Part shown: piece after piece, positions 24,757-32,335 of the stretch
Position numbering within the stretch: position 1 is the stretch's first letter
Layout of the letters: each line of letters begins with the position of its first letter
Assembly: GCF_021117345.1 (NCBI RefSeq)
Contig: NZ_CP088261.1
Span: forward strand, 682,001-746,000
Direction: 5' to 3'
Length of the DNA: 64,000 nt
DNA from: Microbacterium sp. cx-55
GTDB taxonomy: Bacteria; Actinomycetota; Actinomycetes; Actinomycetales; Microbacteriaceae
Translations under genes and position numbers: made by a program
Notes under the pieces: model-generated
Seen by the model: only the letters and a program-made list of their open reading frames with translations
The model's database searches: none
Told to the model about the DNA's origin: nothing

Positions 24757-25950
24757 CCGGTCGGCGAGCAACGCGCGACGCCGCCCACCCGTGCGGGTGA
24801 GGATCAGCGTCGCTCCTGCGTCGCCCGAGAGCTTCAGCCGCGTCCGCAGCGTCGCCGGGTCGATGTCCACGCCGCGCTTCTTGATCTCGAGGCGCCCGAT
24901 GCCCCGTTCCTTGAGCGCCCGGGCGAGCTTCTTCGTGTCCAACGGCAGTTCTTCGCGGATGCGGAACGACTGCACGAACGGACTCGTGACGGCCGCATCC
25001 GACGTCAGGTACGCGATCCTCGGGTCGAGCATCCCGGCATCGAGCGCGCGCGCGACGTCTCCGATCAGGCGCGCGCGGATGACGGCCCCCTCGGGCTCGT
25101 GCAGGAACTCCGCGAGCTCGCGCGGCGGGGCGTCCTCGGTGTCGCCCGCGGCCGTCAGCTCGTGGGCCTGATCCCCCCGGATGACGAGCGCCGCGCGCCG
25201 CACCCCCTCGCGGGCGAGCGCCCCCGACCACAGCACGAGCTCGATCGTCGATCCGTCCACGCTGATCCACTGCGCCTCGGCGGCCTCCGGAATGTCGGCG
25301 CGCTCGAAGCCGGGGCCGAGTTTGATGCCGGTGGGCACGCGTTCGGCCAGCGCGAACGCCCAGTCGAGCGACGGTGTGTAGTCCGAGGCGCGCAGGCGCG
25401 TCGTGTCGTCGTGGCCGGCGCTTCGACGCGCGGGGTCGAGCCACACGGCGTCGATGCCCTCGAGCGGGGTCTCCTCCGCGCGGGAGTGGAGCACGCGGAT
25501 GTCATCCCCGAACGGCGCCAGGTTGTAAGCGGCGACCGCGGCGGTGACCTCGTCGGCGTCGACGGCCGTCACCCGCATCCCGAGCGCCGCGACGCCGAGG
25601 GCGTCGCCGCCGATACCGCAGCCGAGGTCGGCGACGTGCGTGCGTTCGCCGCGGGGCGCGAGCGCCGCGAAGCGGGCGGCGTGCCGGGCGGCGATCCCGA
25701 GCCGTGTCGCCTGTTCGAGACCTGCCCGGGTGAACAGCATCCCGTCGGCGAACTGCGCGAACTTCGCGCGCGCCCGCGTGCGGAGCCGCGCCTGCGTCAC
25801 CACGACCGCGACGAGCTCGGGGGAGTGCCCCTGCGCTCGCAGCCGGCCGACGGCGGATGCGGCGTCGTCGGTGGACTCGACCGTGCCGACCTCATCGAGC
25901 AGCCGTAGGCCCTCGGGGGTAAGCAGCGTGCGCAGGTCCGCCATCTCCAT
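24748..25950 (-). CDS. Class I SAM-dependent methyltransferase with THUMP-like domain
   Basis: A 400-residue protein. The SAM-binding motif HVADLGCGIGGDALGVAALG lies near 104-125, followed by VTAVDADEVTAAVAAYN and the DPARR motif (VWLDPARRSAG). The C-terminus ITRLEIKKRG-type segment (IGRLEIKKRGVDIDPATLR) and TLILTRTGGRR match the THUMP-like domain at the end of this actinobacterial family. Nucleic-acid substrates are likely, but none is established. The ATG at the third codon (MADLRT) is an equally good start. It is convergent with the small membrane-protein gene. Confidence 0.85.
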   Translation of the reverse strand: MEMADLRTLLTPEGLRLLDEVGTVESTDDAASAVGRLRAQGHSPELVAVVVTQARLRTRARAKFAQFADGMLFTRAGLEQATRLGIAARHAARFAALAPRGERTHVADLGCGIGGDALGVAALGMRVTAVDADEVTAAVAAYNLAPFGDDIRVLHSRAEETPLEGIDAVWLDPARRSAGHDDTTRLRASDYTPSLDWAFALAERVPTGIKLGPGFERADIPEAAEAQWISVDGSTIELVLWSGALAREGVRRAALVIRGDQAHELTAAGDTEDAPPRELAEFLHEPEGAVIRARLIGDVARALDAGMLDPRIAYLTSDAAVTSPFVQSFRIREELPLDTKKLARALKERGIGRLEIKKRGVDIDPATLRTRLKLSGDAGATLILTRTGGRRRALLADRVG

Positions 25951-26021
25951 CCCGCCAGCCTACGGTCGGCGGCGCGTCCGCTGTCGTGAGGCGGGCTCGT
26001 GGCGTGGCGAGCGGGCGCGGA

Positions 26022-26048
26022 TTGGCACTCGCGTTGCACGAGTGCCAG
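26022..26048 (+). promoter_or_regulatory. Upstream CIRCE-like HrcA operator
   Basis: TTGGCACTC-N9-GAGTGCCAG is a near-consensus CIRCE inverted repeat (TTAGCACTC-N9-GAGTGCTAA) with matching arms. It overlaps the -35 element of the groES promoter. HrcA represses chaperonin genes through this site. The hrcA gene is not in the window. Confidence 0.8.
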
Positions 26049-26062
26049 GACGCCTCTAGACT
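26034..26062 (+). promoter_or_regulatory. groES promoter
   Basis: A -35 TTGCAC (26034-26039) and -10 TAGACT (26057-26062) are 17 bp apart. The pair lies between and over two CIRCE operators, as expected for an HrcA-repressed sigma-70-type promoter. Confidence 0.7.
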
Positions 26063-26066
26063 TGCG

Positions 26067-26093
26067 TTAGCACTCTCGATGTGAGGGTGCTAA
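26067..26093 (+). promoter_or_regulatory. Downstream CIRCE HrcA operator
   Basis: TTAGCACTC (26067-26075), nine bases, then GGGTGCTAA (26085-26093) differs from consensus CIRCE at one position. It lies just after the predicted start of transcription, 42 bp before the groES GTG. Confidence 0.92.
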
Positions 26094-26134
26094 TGAGTCT
26101 TCCGTTTCACGAAGCGAGAAAGAAGAGGTAGACC

Positions 26135-26431
26135 GTGTCGGTTTCCATCAAGCCGCTCGAGGACCGCATCGTCATCCAGCAGGTCGAGGCAGAGCAGACC
26201 ACCGCGAGTGGTCTGGTCATCCCCGACACCGCCAAGGAGAAGCCCCAGGAGGGCGAGGTCGTGGCTGTCGGCCCCGGCCGCATCGATGACAACGGCAACC
26301 GCGTTCCGCTCGACGTCGCCGTGGGCGACCGCGTCATCTACAGCAAGTACGGCGGAACCGAGGTCAAGTTCGGTGCCGACGAGTACCTCGTGCTCTCGGC
26401 CCGCGACGTGCTCGCGGTCGTCGTTCGCTGA
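26135..26431 (+). CDS. groES: Co-chaperonin GroES
   Basis: A 98-residue protein starting at GTG 26135 behind AGAAGAGG. The sequence is typical Cpn10: [19 protein letters not shown], the mobile loop [36 protein letters not shown] and [14 protein letters not shown]. It caps the GroEL chamber. No groEL follows; a strong terminator and rarD do, so the chaperonin is encoded elsewhere. Expression is probably heat-induced through two CIRCE sites. Confidence 0.97.
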   Translation: MSVSIKPLEDRIVIQQVEAEQTTASGLVIPDTAKEKPQEGEVVAVGPGRIDDNGNRVPLDVAVGDRVIYSKYGGTEVKFGADEYLVLSARDVLAVVVR

Positions 26432-26443
26432 CGATCCTCTGAC

Positions 26444-26485
26444 GAAGGGCCCGACCACTCCGGTGGTCGGGCCCTTCTCTTTTTC
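26444..26485 (+). terminator. Rho-independent terminator of groES
   Basis: GAAGGGCCCGACCAC (26444-26458), loop TCCG, and its perfect complement (26463-26477) are followed by TCTTTTTC. A classical intrinsic terminator isolating groES. Confidence 0.93.
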
Positions 26486-26553
26486 GCGCCCCTCCCTGGG
26501 GAGAGGCGCAGCGGGAAGAGCGCGGTGGCAGGATCCCGCGGGTGATCGGCAGC

Positions 26554-26581
26554 ACACCGGATGCGGCGCCGCATCCGGTGT
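26554..26581. repeat. 28-bp perfect palindrome
   Basis: ACACCGGATGCGGC and its exact complement meet with no loop, so the element reads the same on both strands. It is built from the genome-typical word CGGATGC. It lies 25 bp before the rarD start, so it may be an operator or cruciform-forming site. Confidence 0.7.
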
Positions 26582-26606
26582 CCTTCCCCCGCCGTAGGCT
26601 GAGGAG

Positions 26607-27581
26607 GTGACTCCGAACGCCTCCGCAGACCAGACCACCGCGGGCGGGCTGTACGCGTTCGGCGCCTACTTCCTCTGGGGATTCCTGCCGCTGTACTTCG
26701 TGCTGCTGGCACCGATCGGCCCTTTCGAGATCGTCGCGTGGCGCATCCTGCTCTCGCTGGTGTTCTGCGCGCTGCTGATCCTCGTGACCCGGTCGTGGGG
26801 GCGGCTGGTCGCGATTCTGCGCCAGCCCCGGCTGCTCGGGCTCACGGCGCTCGCGGGCGCCCTCATCTACGTCAACTGGCAGGTCTTCCTGTACGCCGCC
26901 CTGAGTGGGCATGTCATCGAGACGAGCCTCGGGTACTTCATCAACCCGATCGTCACGGTGCTGCTCGGTGTTCTGCTGCTGCACGAACGTCTCCGTCTCA
27001 CGCAGTGGATCGCGATCGGCCTCGCCGCGGTCGCGGTCGGCGTGATCGTCGTTGGCTACGGCGTGTTCCCGTGGATCGCGCTGTCGCTCGCCTTCTCGTT
27101 CGGCTTCTACGGACTCGTGAAGAAGAAGATCGGCCCGGCCGTCGATGCGGTCAGCGGGCTCACCCTCGAGTCGGCCTGGCTGACCCCGGTCGCGCTCGTG
27201 CAGCTCGGTGTGGTGGCCGCGACGGGTGGCCTTCTCGTCGTCTCCGTGGGCATGCCGCAGACGGCGCTTCTTGCGGCCGCGGGCATCGCCACCGCGACGC
27301 CCCTGCTCATGTTCGCCGCCGCCGCCCGGCGCGCCCCGTTGAGCCTGCTCGGCATCATGCAGTTCGTCGCTCCGGTCCTGCAGTTCGTCATCGGAGCGTG
27401 GCTGCTGGGCGAAGAGATGACGACGGGCCGCTGGATCGGATTCGCGATCGTCTGGGTCGCCCTGATCCTGCTGACCACCGACTCGCTCCTCGCGGCGCGC
27501 CGCACACGACGCGGGCGAGCGGATGCGGCGGCCGCCCGCGAGCGCGACGACGCGCCCTCGGATGTCGCAGAACTGACGTGA
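26607..27581 (+). CDS. rarD: RarD-type EamA family transporter
   Basis: A 324-residue protein starting at GTG 26607. It has ten hydrophobic helices in two EamA halves, with the RarD signatures GAYFLWGFLPLYF, IVAWRILLSLVF, VNWQVFLYAALSGHVIETSL and GYFINPIVTVLLGV. Drug/metabolite-superfamily RarD proteins are presumed efflux carriers; the substrate is not defined. The tail after 295 is charged and disordered. A perfect 28-bp palindrome lies just upstream. Confidence 0.88.
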   Translation: MTPNASADQTTAGGLYAFGAYFLWGFLPLYFVLLAPIGPFEIVAWRILLSLVFCALLILVTRSWGRLVAILRQPRLLGLTALAGALIYVNWQVFLYAALSGHVIETSLGYFINPIVTVLLGVLLLHERLRLTQWIAIGLAAVAVGVIVVGYGVFPWIALSLAFSFGFYGLVKKKIGPAVDAVSGLTLESAWLTPVALVQLGVVAATGGLLVVSVGMPQTALLAAAGIATATPLLMFAAAARRAPLSLLGIMQFVAPVLQFVIGAWLLGEEMTTGRWIGFAIVWVALILLTTDSLLAARRTRRGRADAAAARERDDAPSDVAELT

Positions 27582-27639
27582 TCGCGCGGCGAACGGGCAC
27601 GACGGGGGTTCGCAGAGGTGCTCGCTCACGCAGAGGAAC

Positions 27640-27777
27640 TCACAGCAATTTGATAACGATTGAGTAGCGAAACCTTCCGTTAACACATCGCAACATGTGC
27701 GACGCGGTCCCTTGGCTAGGTTTGTCACAATTCGCGCGGCGACGAGCCCGCGTTTCCGACTCTCACCAAGGAGCACC
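27640..27777 (+). promoter_or_regulatory. AT-richer promoter region of the amino-acid binding protein gene
   Basis: GC drops sharply around 27640-27735. TCGCA-ACATG-TGCGA (27688-27702) is an inverted repeat around a central ACATGT. GTTAAC occurs at 27679-27684, and TAGGTT at 27717-27722 could be a -10. An RBS AAGGAGCACC precedes the ATG. The regulator is unknown; control by nitrogen or amino acids is only a guess. Confidence 0.4.
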
Positions 27778-29130
27778 ATGCGCGCTTTCCCGCGTTCCGG
27801 TACCGCAAAGGTCCTGGGCGGCATCGCCCTGATCGGCGCGAGTGCACTCGTTCTGGCCGGATGTAGCGGCGGCGGTGGCAGCGATGCCACGTCGACCGAG
27901 GCAGCCGGTTCGGACTTCCCGATCGACTGCGACGCGGCCCAGCCCGCGTCCTACACCCCGGAGTTCAGCTCGACCTCCGAGGGCCCCGGCACCGACCTGA
28001 CCTACAAGATCGGTACCGCTCTGCCGGTCACCGGCAACCTGGCGTTCCTCGGACCGCCCGAGATCTCCGCCACCCAGTACGCGACCTCCGAGGTCAACGC
28101 GGCTGCTAAGGGCGTCACGGTCGACCTGATCCAGGGCGACTCGGGTGACACCGACAACAAGGCTTACGAGACCGAGATCCCCCGCCTCCTCGGCGAGGGC
28201 GCGACCGCCATCATCGGCGCCGCATCCTCGGGTACCTCGCTGCAGTTCATCGACCAGGTCATCGCGGCCGACGCGATCCAGTTCTCCCCGGCCAACACGT
28301 CGGCAGCCTTCACCGGCTACGAGGACAAGGGCCTCTACTGGCGCACCGCCCCCTCGGACGTGCTCCAGGGCGAGGTGCTCGGCAACCTGATCGCGGCCGA
28401 CGGCAACGAGACGCTGGGCATGATCGTGCTCAACGACTCCTACGGCACCGGACTCGCGTGCTTCACGAAGGCCGCCTTCGAGGCAGCCGGCGGATCGGTC
28501 GTCGCGGCGTCGCTCTACAACACGGGTGACACCAACTTCTCGGCCCAGGTCGAGGACGTCATGGCGGCCAACCCCGACTCGATCGCCCTGATCACCTTCG
28601 AAGAGGTCAAGACGATCATCCCCGAGCTGCTCGGTGCAGACTTCCCGGCCGACAAGATGTACCTCGTCGACGGAAACCTCGCTAACTTCGGCGATGAGTT
28701 CCCCGAGGGCACCATGGCGGGCGCGAAGGGTACGTACCCGGCGGTCGACCCGGCCACCACGGCGACCTTCCGCGACAACCTCCAGTCCTTCTGGACCGGT
28801 GCGGGCAACGCCGAACTGGCTGACTTCACCTACGCTCCGGAGTCCTACGACGCCGTGATCCTGCTGGCGCTGGCGGCTCTCGAGGCCGGCTCGACCGCAG
28901 GCCCCGACGTCGCTGCGCACCTGCAGTCCGTCTCGGGCGGCGCGGATGACGGCACGAAGTGCACGACGTACGCGGAGTGCGCCGACATCATCATCGCCGG
29001 TGGCGTTGCTGACTACGACGGTGTCTCCGGTCCGATCACGTTCAACGCGGTCGGCGACCCGACCGAGGCGTCGATCGGCATCTTCCAGTACGGCGAAGAC
29101 AACAACTACGAGTTCCTGAACGTCGGCTGA
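27778..29130 (+). CDS. livK: Branched-chain amino-acid ABC transporter substrate-binding lipoprotein
   Basis: A 450-residue protein starting at ATG 27778 behind AAGGAG. The lipoprotein signal ends in LVLAGC with lipid-bearing Cys29, then a Gly/Ser linker. The periplasmic-binding fold (type I, LivJ/LivK family) shows IGTALPVTGNLAFLGPPE, IIGAASSGTSLQFID, QFSPANTSAAFTGYED and YWRTAPSDVLQGEVLG. It probably captures a branched-chain amino acid or similar small amide for the livHMGF permease encoded convergently. Four Cys residues in the mature part could form disulfides. A strong terminator follows. Confidence 0.9.
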   Translation: MRAFPRSGTAKVLGGIALIGASALVLAGCSGGGGSDATSTEAAGSDFPIDCDAAQPASYTPEFSSTSEGPGTDLTYKIGTALPVTGNLAFLGPPEISATQYATSEVNAAAKGVTVDLIQGDSGDTDNKAYETEIPRLLGEGATAIIGAASSGTSLQFIDQVIAADAIQFSPANTSAAFTGYEDKGLYWRTAPSDVLQGEVLGNLIAADGNETLGMIVLNDSYGTGLACFTKAAFEAAGGSVVAASLYNTGDTNFSAQVEDVMAANPDSIALITFEEVKTIIPELLGADFPADKMYLVDGNLANFGDEFPEGTMAGAKGTYPAVDPATTATFRDNLQSFWTGAGNAELADFTYAPESYDAVILLALAALEAGSTAGPDVAAHLQSVSGGADDGTKCTTYAECADIIIAGGVADYDGVSGPITFNAVGDPTEASIGIFQYGEDNNYEFLNVG

Positions 29131-29146
29131 CCCGACCGCAGGATCT

Positions 29147-29175
29147 GGGCCCCGGTCTTCGGACCGGGGCCCTTT
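29147..29175 (+). terminator. Rho-independent terminator with TTCG loop after livK
   Basis: GGGCCCCGGTC (29147-29157), loop TTCG, and GACCGGGGCCC (29162-29172) form a perfect 11-bp stem followed by TTT. The UUCG tetraloop makes it very stable. Confidence 0.9.
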
Positions 29176-29271
29176 CGCGTGCCCCGGCCCCTGCACGTGC
29201 TCGTGCCGGTGCCCCGGCCCGTGCCCTGCTCGTGCTCGTGCCTATGCCTTCCGTGAGCGAAGGTCGGATGC

Positions 29272-29320
29272 CTCACATGTCGCAATCTGTCGTCGTTCCC
29301 GGCCGATTGCGTCACGTGAG
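29272..29320. repeat. 49-nt palindromic repeat, copy D1
   Basis: Starts CTCACATGTCGCAATC and ends GATTGCGTCACGTGAG, 49 nt, with GTCGTTCCCGGC in the centre. CGGATGC precedes it, as for D2 and D3. Confidence 0.8.
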
Positions 29321-29335
29321 CCCGACTCCGGATGC

Positions 29336-29384
29336 TTCACGTGTCGCGATCCGTCGTCGTTCCTGACCGATTCCGTCACGTGAG
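29336..29384. repeat. 49-nt palindromic repeat, copy D2
   Basis: Starts TTCACGTGTCGCGATC and ends GATTCCGTCACGTGAG, 49 nt. The start is 64 bp after D1. It shares CGGATGC before, and the centre GTCGTTCCTGAC. Confidence 0.8.
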
Positions 29385-29437
29385 CCAGATCCCGTGTGAG
29401 CGGCACCCGAGCATGGCCCGAGCCAGACCTCGGATGC

Positions 29438-29486
29438 TTCACGTGTCGCAGTTCGCCGTGGTTCCCGACCGATCGCGCCACGTGAG
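29438..29486. repeat. 49-nt palindromic repeat, copy D3
   Basis: Starts TTCACGTGTCGCAGTT and ends GATCGCGCCACGTGAG, 49 nt. It is the most diverged copy, but length, ends and CGGATGC flank are kept. The start is 102 bp after D2. Confidence 0.75.
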
Positions 29487-29487
29487 C

Positions 29488-29552
29488 AAGAAAAGAGGGG
29501 CCCCGCGCACGGAAATGCCGGCCCACCCGAAGGTGGACCGGCATTTCCGTGC
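29488..29552 (-). terminator. Rho-independent terminator of the liv operon
   Basis: Read on -, GCACGGAAATGCCGG (29552-29538) pairs with 29521-29507. An inner CCACC-TTCG-GGTGG extends the stem. CCCCTCTTTTCTT follows. It lies 92 bp beyond the livF stop and ends the livHMGF transcript. Confidence 0.85.
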
Positions 29553-29643
29553 AGCGGCGCGCAGGCGCATCAGGCGATCGCAGGCGCGTCAGGCGCGCGC
29601 AGGCGCGTCGGGCGCGAGCGGCGCGTCGGGCGCGAGCGGCGCG

Positions 29644-30366
29644 TCAGGTCCCGAGGGTGCCCAGGTACAGGCCGATGACCTTGGGGTCGTTCAGCAGGTC
29701 GCGGCCGGTGCCGGTGTAGGCGTCACGGCCCTGGTCGAGCACGTAGCCGCGGTCGCAGATCTGCAGGCAGCGTCGCGCGTTCTGCTCGACCATGATCGTC
29801 GTCACGCCGGCCTTGTTGATCTCCGACACCCGCAGGAACGCTTCATCCTGGCGAGAGGGGGAGAGGCCGGCGGACGGCTCGTCGAGCAGCAGCACGTGCG
29901 GGTCCATCATGAGCGCACGGCCCATCGCGACCATCTGCCGCTCGCCACCGGAGAGCGAGCCGGCGCGCTGTCCGAGCCGCTTGGCGAGGTCGGGGAAGAT
30001 CGACGCGACGAAGTCGATGCGCTCGCTGACCACCTTCGGCCGCTGGTAGGCGCCCATCTGCAGGTTCTCGGCGATCGACAGGCTGGGGAAGACGTTGTTG
30101 TTCTGCGGCACGAAGCCGACGCCCTTGGCGACGAGCTTGTTGGCGCGGAGCCCCGTGATGTTCTCGCCGTTCAGCATGACGGAGCCTTCGCGCACCTTCA
30201 CCTGTCCGAAGATCGCCTTCAGCATGGTCGACTTTCCGGCACCGTTGGGCCCGATGATGCCGATCAGTTCGCCTTTGGCGGCGGTGAGGTTCGCACCGTT
30301 GAGAATGTTCACACCGGGCAGGTAGCCGGCGAAGACATCGTTCAGTTCGACGACGTTCGTACTCAT
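29644..30366 (-). CDS. livF: Branched-chain amino-acid ABC transporter ATPase LivF
   Basis: A 240-residue protein. The Walker A loop GPNGAGKST lies near 38-46, the Q-loop in GFVPQNNNVFPSLS, signature LSGGERQMVAMGRAL near 137, and Walker B LLLDEPSAGLSP. NGENITGLRANKLVAKG and the C-terminal LNDPKVIGLYLG are LivF-like. It hydrolyses ATP with LivG to drive uptake through LivHM. ATGA overlap with livG. Last gene of the operon. Confidence 0.93.
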   Translation of the reverse strand: MSTNVVELNDVFAGYLPGVNILNGANLTAAKGELIGIIGPNGAGKSTMLKAIFGQVKVREGSVMLNGENITGLRANKLVAKGVGFVPQNNNVFPSLSIAENLQMGAYQRPKVVSERIDFVASIFPDLAKRLGQRAGSLSGGERQMVAMGRALMMDPHVLLLDEPSAGLSPSRQDEAFLRVSEINKAGVTTIMVEQNARRCLQICDRGYVLDQGRDAYTGTGRDLLNDPKVIGLYLGTLGT

Positions 30367-31352
30367 CGGCCGTCCTCCGGCTTGTCTGCATCGCGGTGGA
30401 TGTCGGCCTCCACGGCCTGCTCCAGTTCCTGAGCGGTCTCCAGGAGCTCCTGACCCTCCGCCGTGAGCGTGCCGGCGTGGCGTCCGGTGACGACACCGAG
30501 GTCGACGTCCTGGTGCGCACCGAGGTACGCGTCGATGACGGCCTGCTCCTTCATGACGGCGTCGGGCGGGCCCTCGGCCACGACCTTGCCCTCGGCCATG
30601 ACGACGACCCAGTCGGCGATGTGGCGCACCATGTGCATGTCGTGCTCGACGAACACGACCGTCATGCCGAGATCCTTCAGATCCAGGATGTGGTCGAGCA
30701 GCGACTGCGTCAGCGCCGGGTTGACGCCGGCCATCGGCTCATCGAGCATCACGAGCACGGGGTCGCTCATGAGCGCCCGCGCCATTTCGAGAAGCTTGCG
30801 CTGACCGCCGGAGAGGCTGGCGGCGAAGTCCTTCTCCTTGGCATCGAGCTTGAAGCGCGCGAGCAGCTCGCGGGCCTTGGCTTCGATGTCGGTCTCCTGC
30901 TTGCGCCAGAGGAAGGGCAGGATGCCGGCCCAGATGCGCTCACCGGACTGCTTGGTCGCGCCAAGCTTCATGTTCTCGAGAACCGTCAGCAGGCCCAGCG
31001 ACTTGGTGAGCTGGAACGTGCGCACCTGACCCATGCGGGCCGTCTTGTATGCCGGGATGCCGGCGAGGTTCGTGCCGTCGAACGACCAGCTGCCGTCGTT
31101 CGGCTTATCGAAGCCGGTGAGCAGGTTGAACAGCGTGGTCTTGCCGGCACCGTTCGGGCCGATCAGGGCGGTGATCGCCCCGCGCGGAATCTCGAGGTGC
31201 TCGACGTCGACGGCGGTGAGGCCGCCGAAGGTTCGGCGCACGCCGTCGATGACGATGATCGGGTCGACCTTGGCGACACCGGGGCGGGGTTCGCCCTGGT
31301 GCAGGCCGGTGGTCTTCGGGCGCGGGGTGGGGGGCACGGCCTCAGCGGACAA
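30363..31352 (-). CDS. livG: Branched-chain amino-acid ABC transporter ATPase LivG
   Basis: A 329-residue protein, longer than usual LivG (about 255) because of an N-terminal Pro-rich leader (about 1-30) and a C-terminal acidic, helical extension (from about 290, TLTAEGQELLETAQELEQAVEA). The ATPase core has GPNGAGKTTLFNLLTG, signature SLSGGQRKLLEMARAL, Walker B VMLDEPMAGVNPAL and VFVEHDMHMVRHIADWVVVM. It pairs with LivF. It overlaps the livM 3' end by 11 bp and livF by ATGA. Confidence 0.93.
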   Translation of the reverse strand: MSAEAVPPTPRPKTTGLHQGEPRPGVAKVDPIIVIDGVRRTFGGLTAVDVEHLEIPRGAITALIGPNGAGKTTLFNLLTGFDKPNDGSWSFDGTNLAGIPAYKTARMGQVRTFQLTKSLGLLTVLENMKLGATKQSGERIWAGILPFLWRKQETDIEAKARELLARFKLDAKEKDFAASLSGGQRKLLEMARALMSDPVLVMLDEPMAGVNPALTQSLLDHILDLKDLGMTVVFVEHDMHMVRHIADWVVVMAEGKVVAEGPPDAVMKEQAVIDAYLGAHQDVDLGVVTGRHAGTLTAEGQELLETAQELEQAVEADIHRDADKPEDGR

Positions 31353-32322
31353 AGGTCAGCTCCTTCTTGCTTCCGAGGATTCCCTGCGGGCGGAAGATGA
31401 CCAGCAGCATGAGGGCCACACCGACGAGCACGAAGACGAGCATCTGGCTCTGCTCCGTGGTGAGGAACGGCAGCCAGCCGATCGAGACGAGCGCGGGCAG
31501 CAGGTTCGACAGGAACGCGCGAACGATCCAGAAGAGCACAGCGCCGAGCACGGGGCCGAAGATCGTCGCGGCGCCACCGAGGAGGAGGGCCGTCCAGATG
31601 TAGAACGTCTGCGAGGTGACGTAGACGTTCGGGTTCACGTTCGTCCCCATGGCGGTGACGATGCCACCGGCGGCGATGATGACGCCACCGACGATCAGCG
31701 CCTGCATCTTGAACGCGAACACGTTCTTGCCGAGCGAGCGGACCGCATCCTCGTCTTCACGGATGCCGCGGATCACGCGGCCCCACGGGCTCCGCATCAG
31801 CAGCCAGACGATGGCGATGACGATCGCGATCGTGATGACGCCGACGATGATGACCCACCACTGGTCGGACTGATAGGTCCACGGTCCGATGCCGTAGCGA
31901 CCGGCGGGAAGCGGGTTGCTGGCGCGGAAGCTCGCTTGGAAGCCGGAGAGACCGTCCGCCGAACCCGTGTAGTTGCGGAACGCGGAGGTGAGGAAGAGGA
32001 GCCGGAGCACCTCGGCCGCGGCGATCGTGACGATCGCGAGATAGTCGCCGCGGAGCCGGAGCGTCGGGATGCCCATGATCAGGGCGAACACCATCGAGGC
32101 GATGAGCCCGATCACGATCGCGATCGGCCACGGCACGTCGAACGACGCGATCGAGATCGCGAAGCCGTAGGCGCCGACCGCCATGAAGCCCGCGACGCCC
32201 ATGTTGAGGAGCCCGGCGAAGCCGAAGTGCACCGACAGGCCGATCGCCGCGAGGACGTAGCCGAGCGTGGCCGGCGCAAGGATCTGCGCAGCGGTGTTGG
32301 AGAGGATTTGCAGCATGTCCAT
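31342..32322 (-). CDS. livM: Branched-chain amino-acid ABC transporter permease LivM
   Basis: A 326-residue protein with about eight to ten hydrophobic helices. The BPD_transp_2 landmarks GIPTLRLRGDYLAIVTIAAAEVL and the EAA-like cytoplasmic loop RSPWGRVIRGIREDEDAVRSLGKN contact the ATPases. The C-terminus VIFRPQGILGSKKE is characteristic. It forms the membrane channel with LivH. It begins 13 bp after the livH stop and overlaps livG. Confidence 0.93.
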   Translation of the reverse strand: MDMLQILSNTAAQILAPATLGYVLAAIGLSVHFGFAGLLNMGVAGFMAVGAYGFAISIASFDVPWPIAIVIGLIASMVFALIMGIPTLRLRGDYLAIVTIAAAEVLRLLFLTSAFRNYTGSADGLSGFQASFRASNPLPAGRYGIGPWTYQSDQWWVIIVGVITIAIVIAIVWLLMRSPWGRVIRGIREDEDAVRSLGKNVFAFKMQALIVGGVIIAAGGIVTAMGTNVNPNVYVTSQTFYIWTALLLGGAATIFGPVLGAVLFWIVRAFLSNLLPALVSIGWLPFLTTEQSQMLVFVLVGVALMLLVIFRPQGILGSKKELTFVR

Positions 32323-32335
32323 GAAGGCGCCCTAC

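Larger units (their letters stand above)
29176..29643. other. Convergent intergenic region with palindrome array and tandem repeats
   Basis: There is no gene in these 468 bp between livK and livF. In order it holds low-complexity CGTGCTCGTGCC sequence (29180-29242), three 49-nt palindromes, the livF terminator, and imperfect GGCGCGTCGGGCGCGAGC-like tandem units (29555-29640). The region at 44431-44880 has the same combination. Confidence 0.8.

Noticed and set aside
25980..26010. GC-skew or replication origin near groES
   Set aside because: No DnaA-box cluster, AT-rich unwinding region or dnaA/dnaN neighbours.
29272..29486. CRISPR-like array
   Set aside because: The units are palindromic, only three copies, unevenly spaced (64 and 102 bp) and diverged. 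There are no cas genes.
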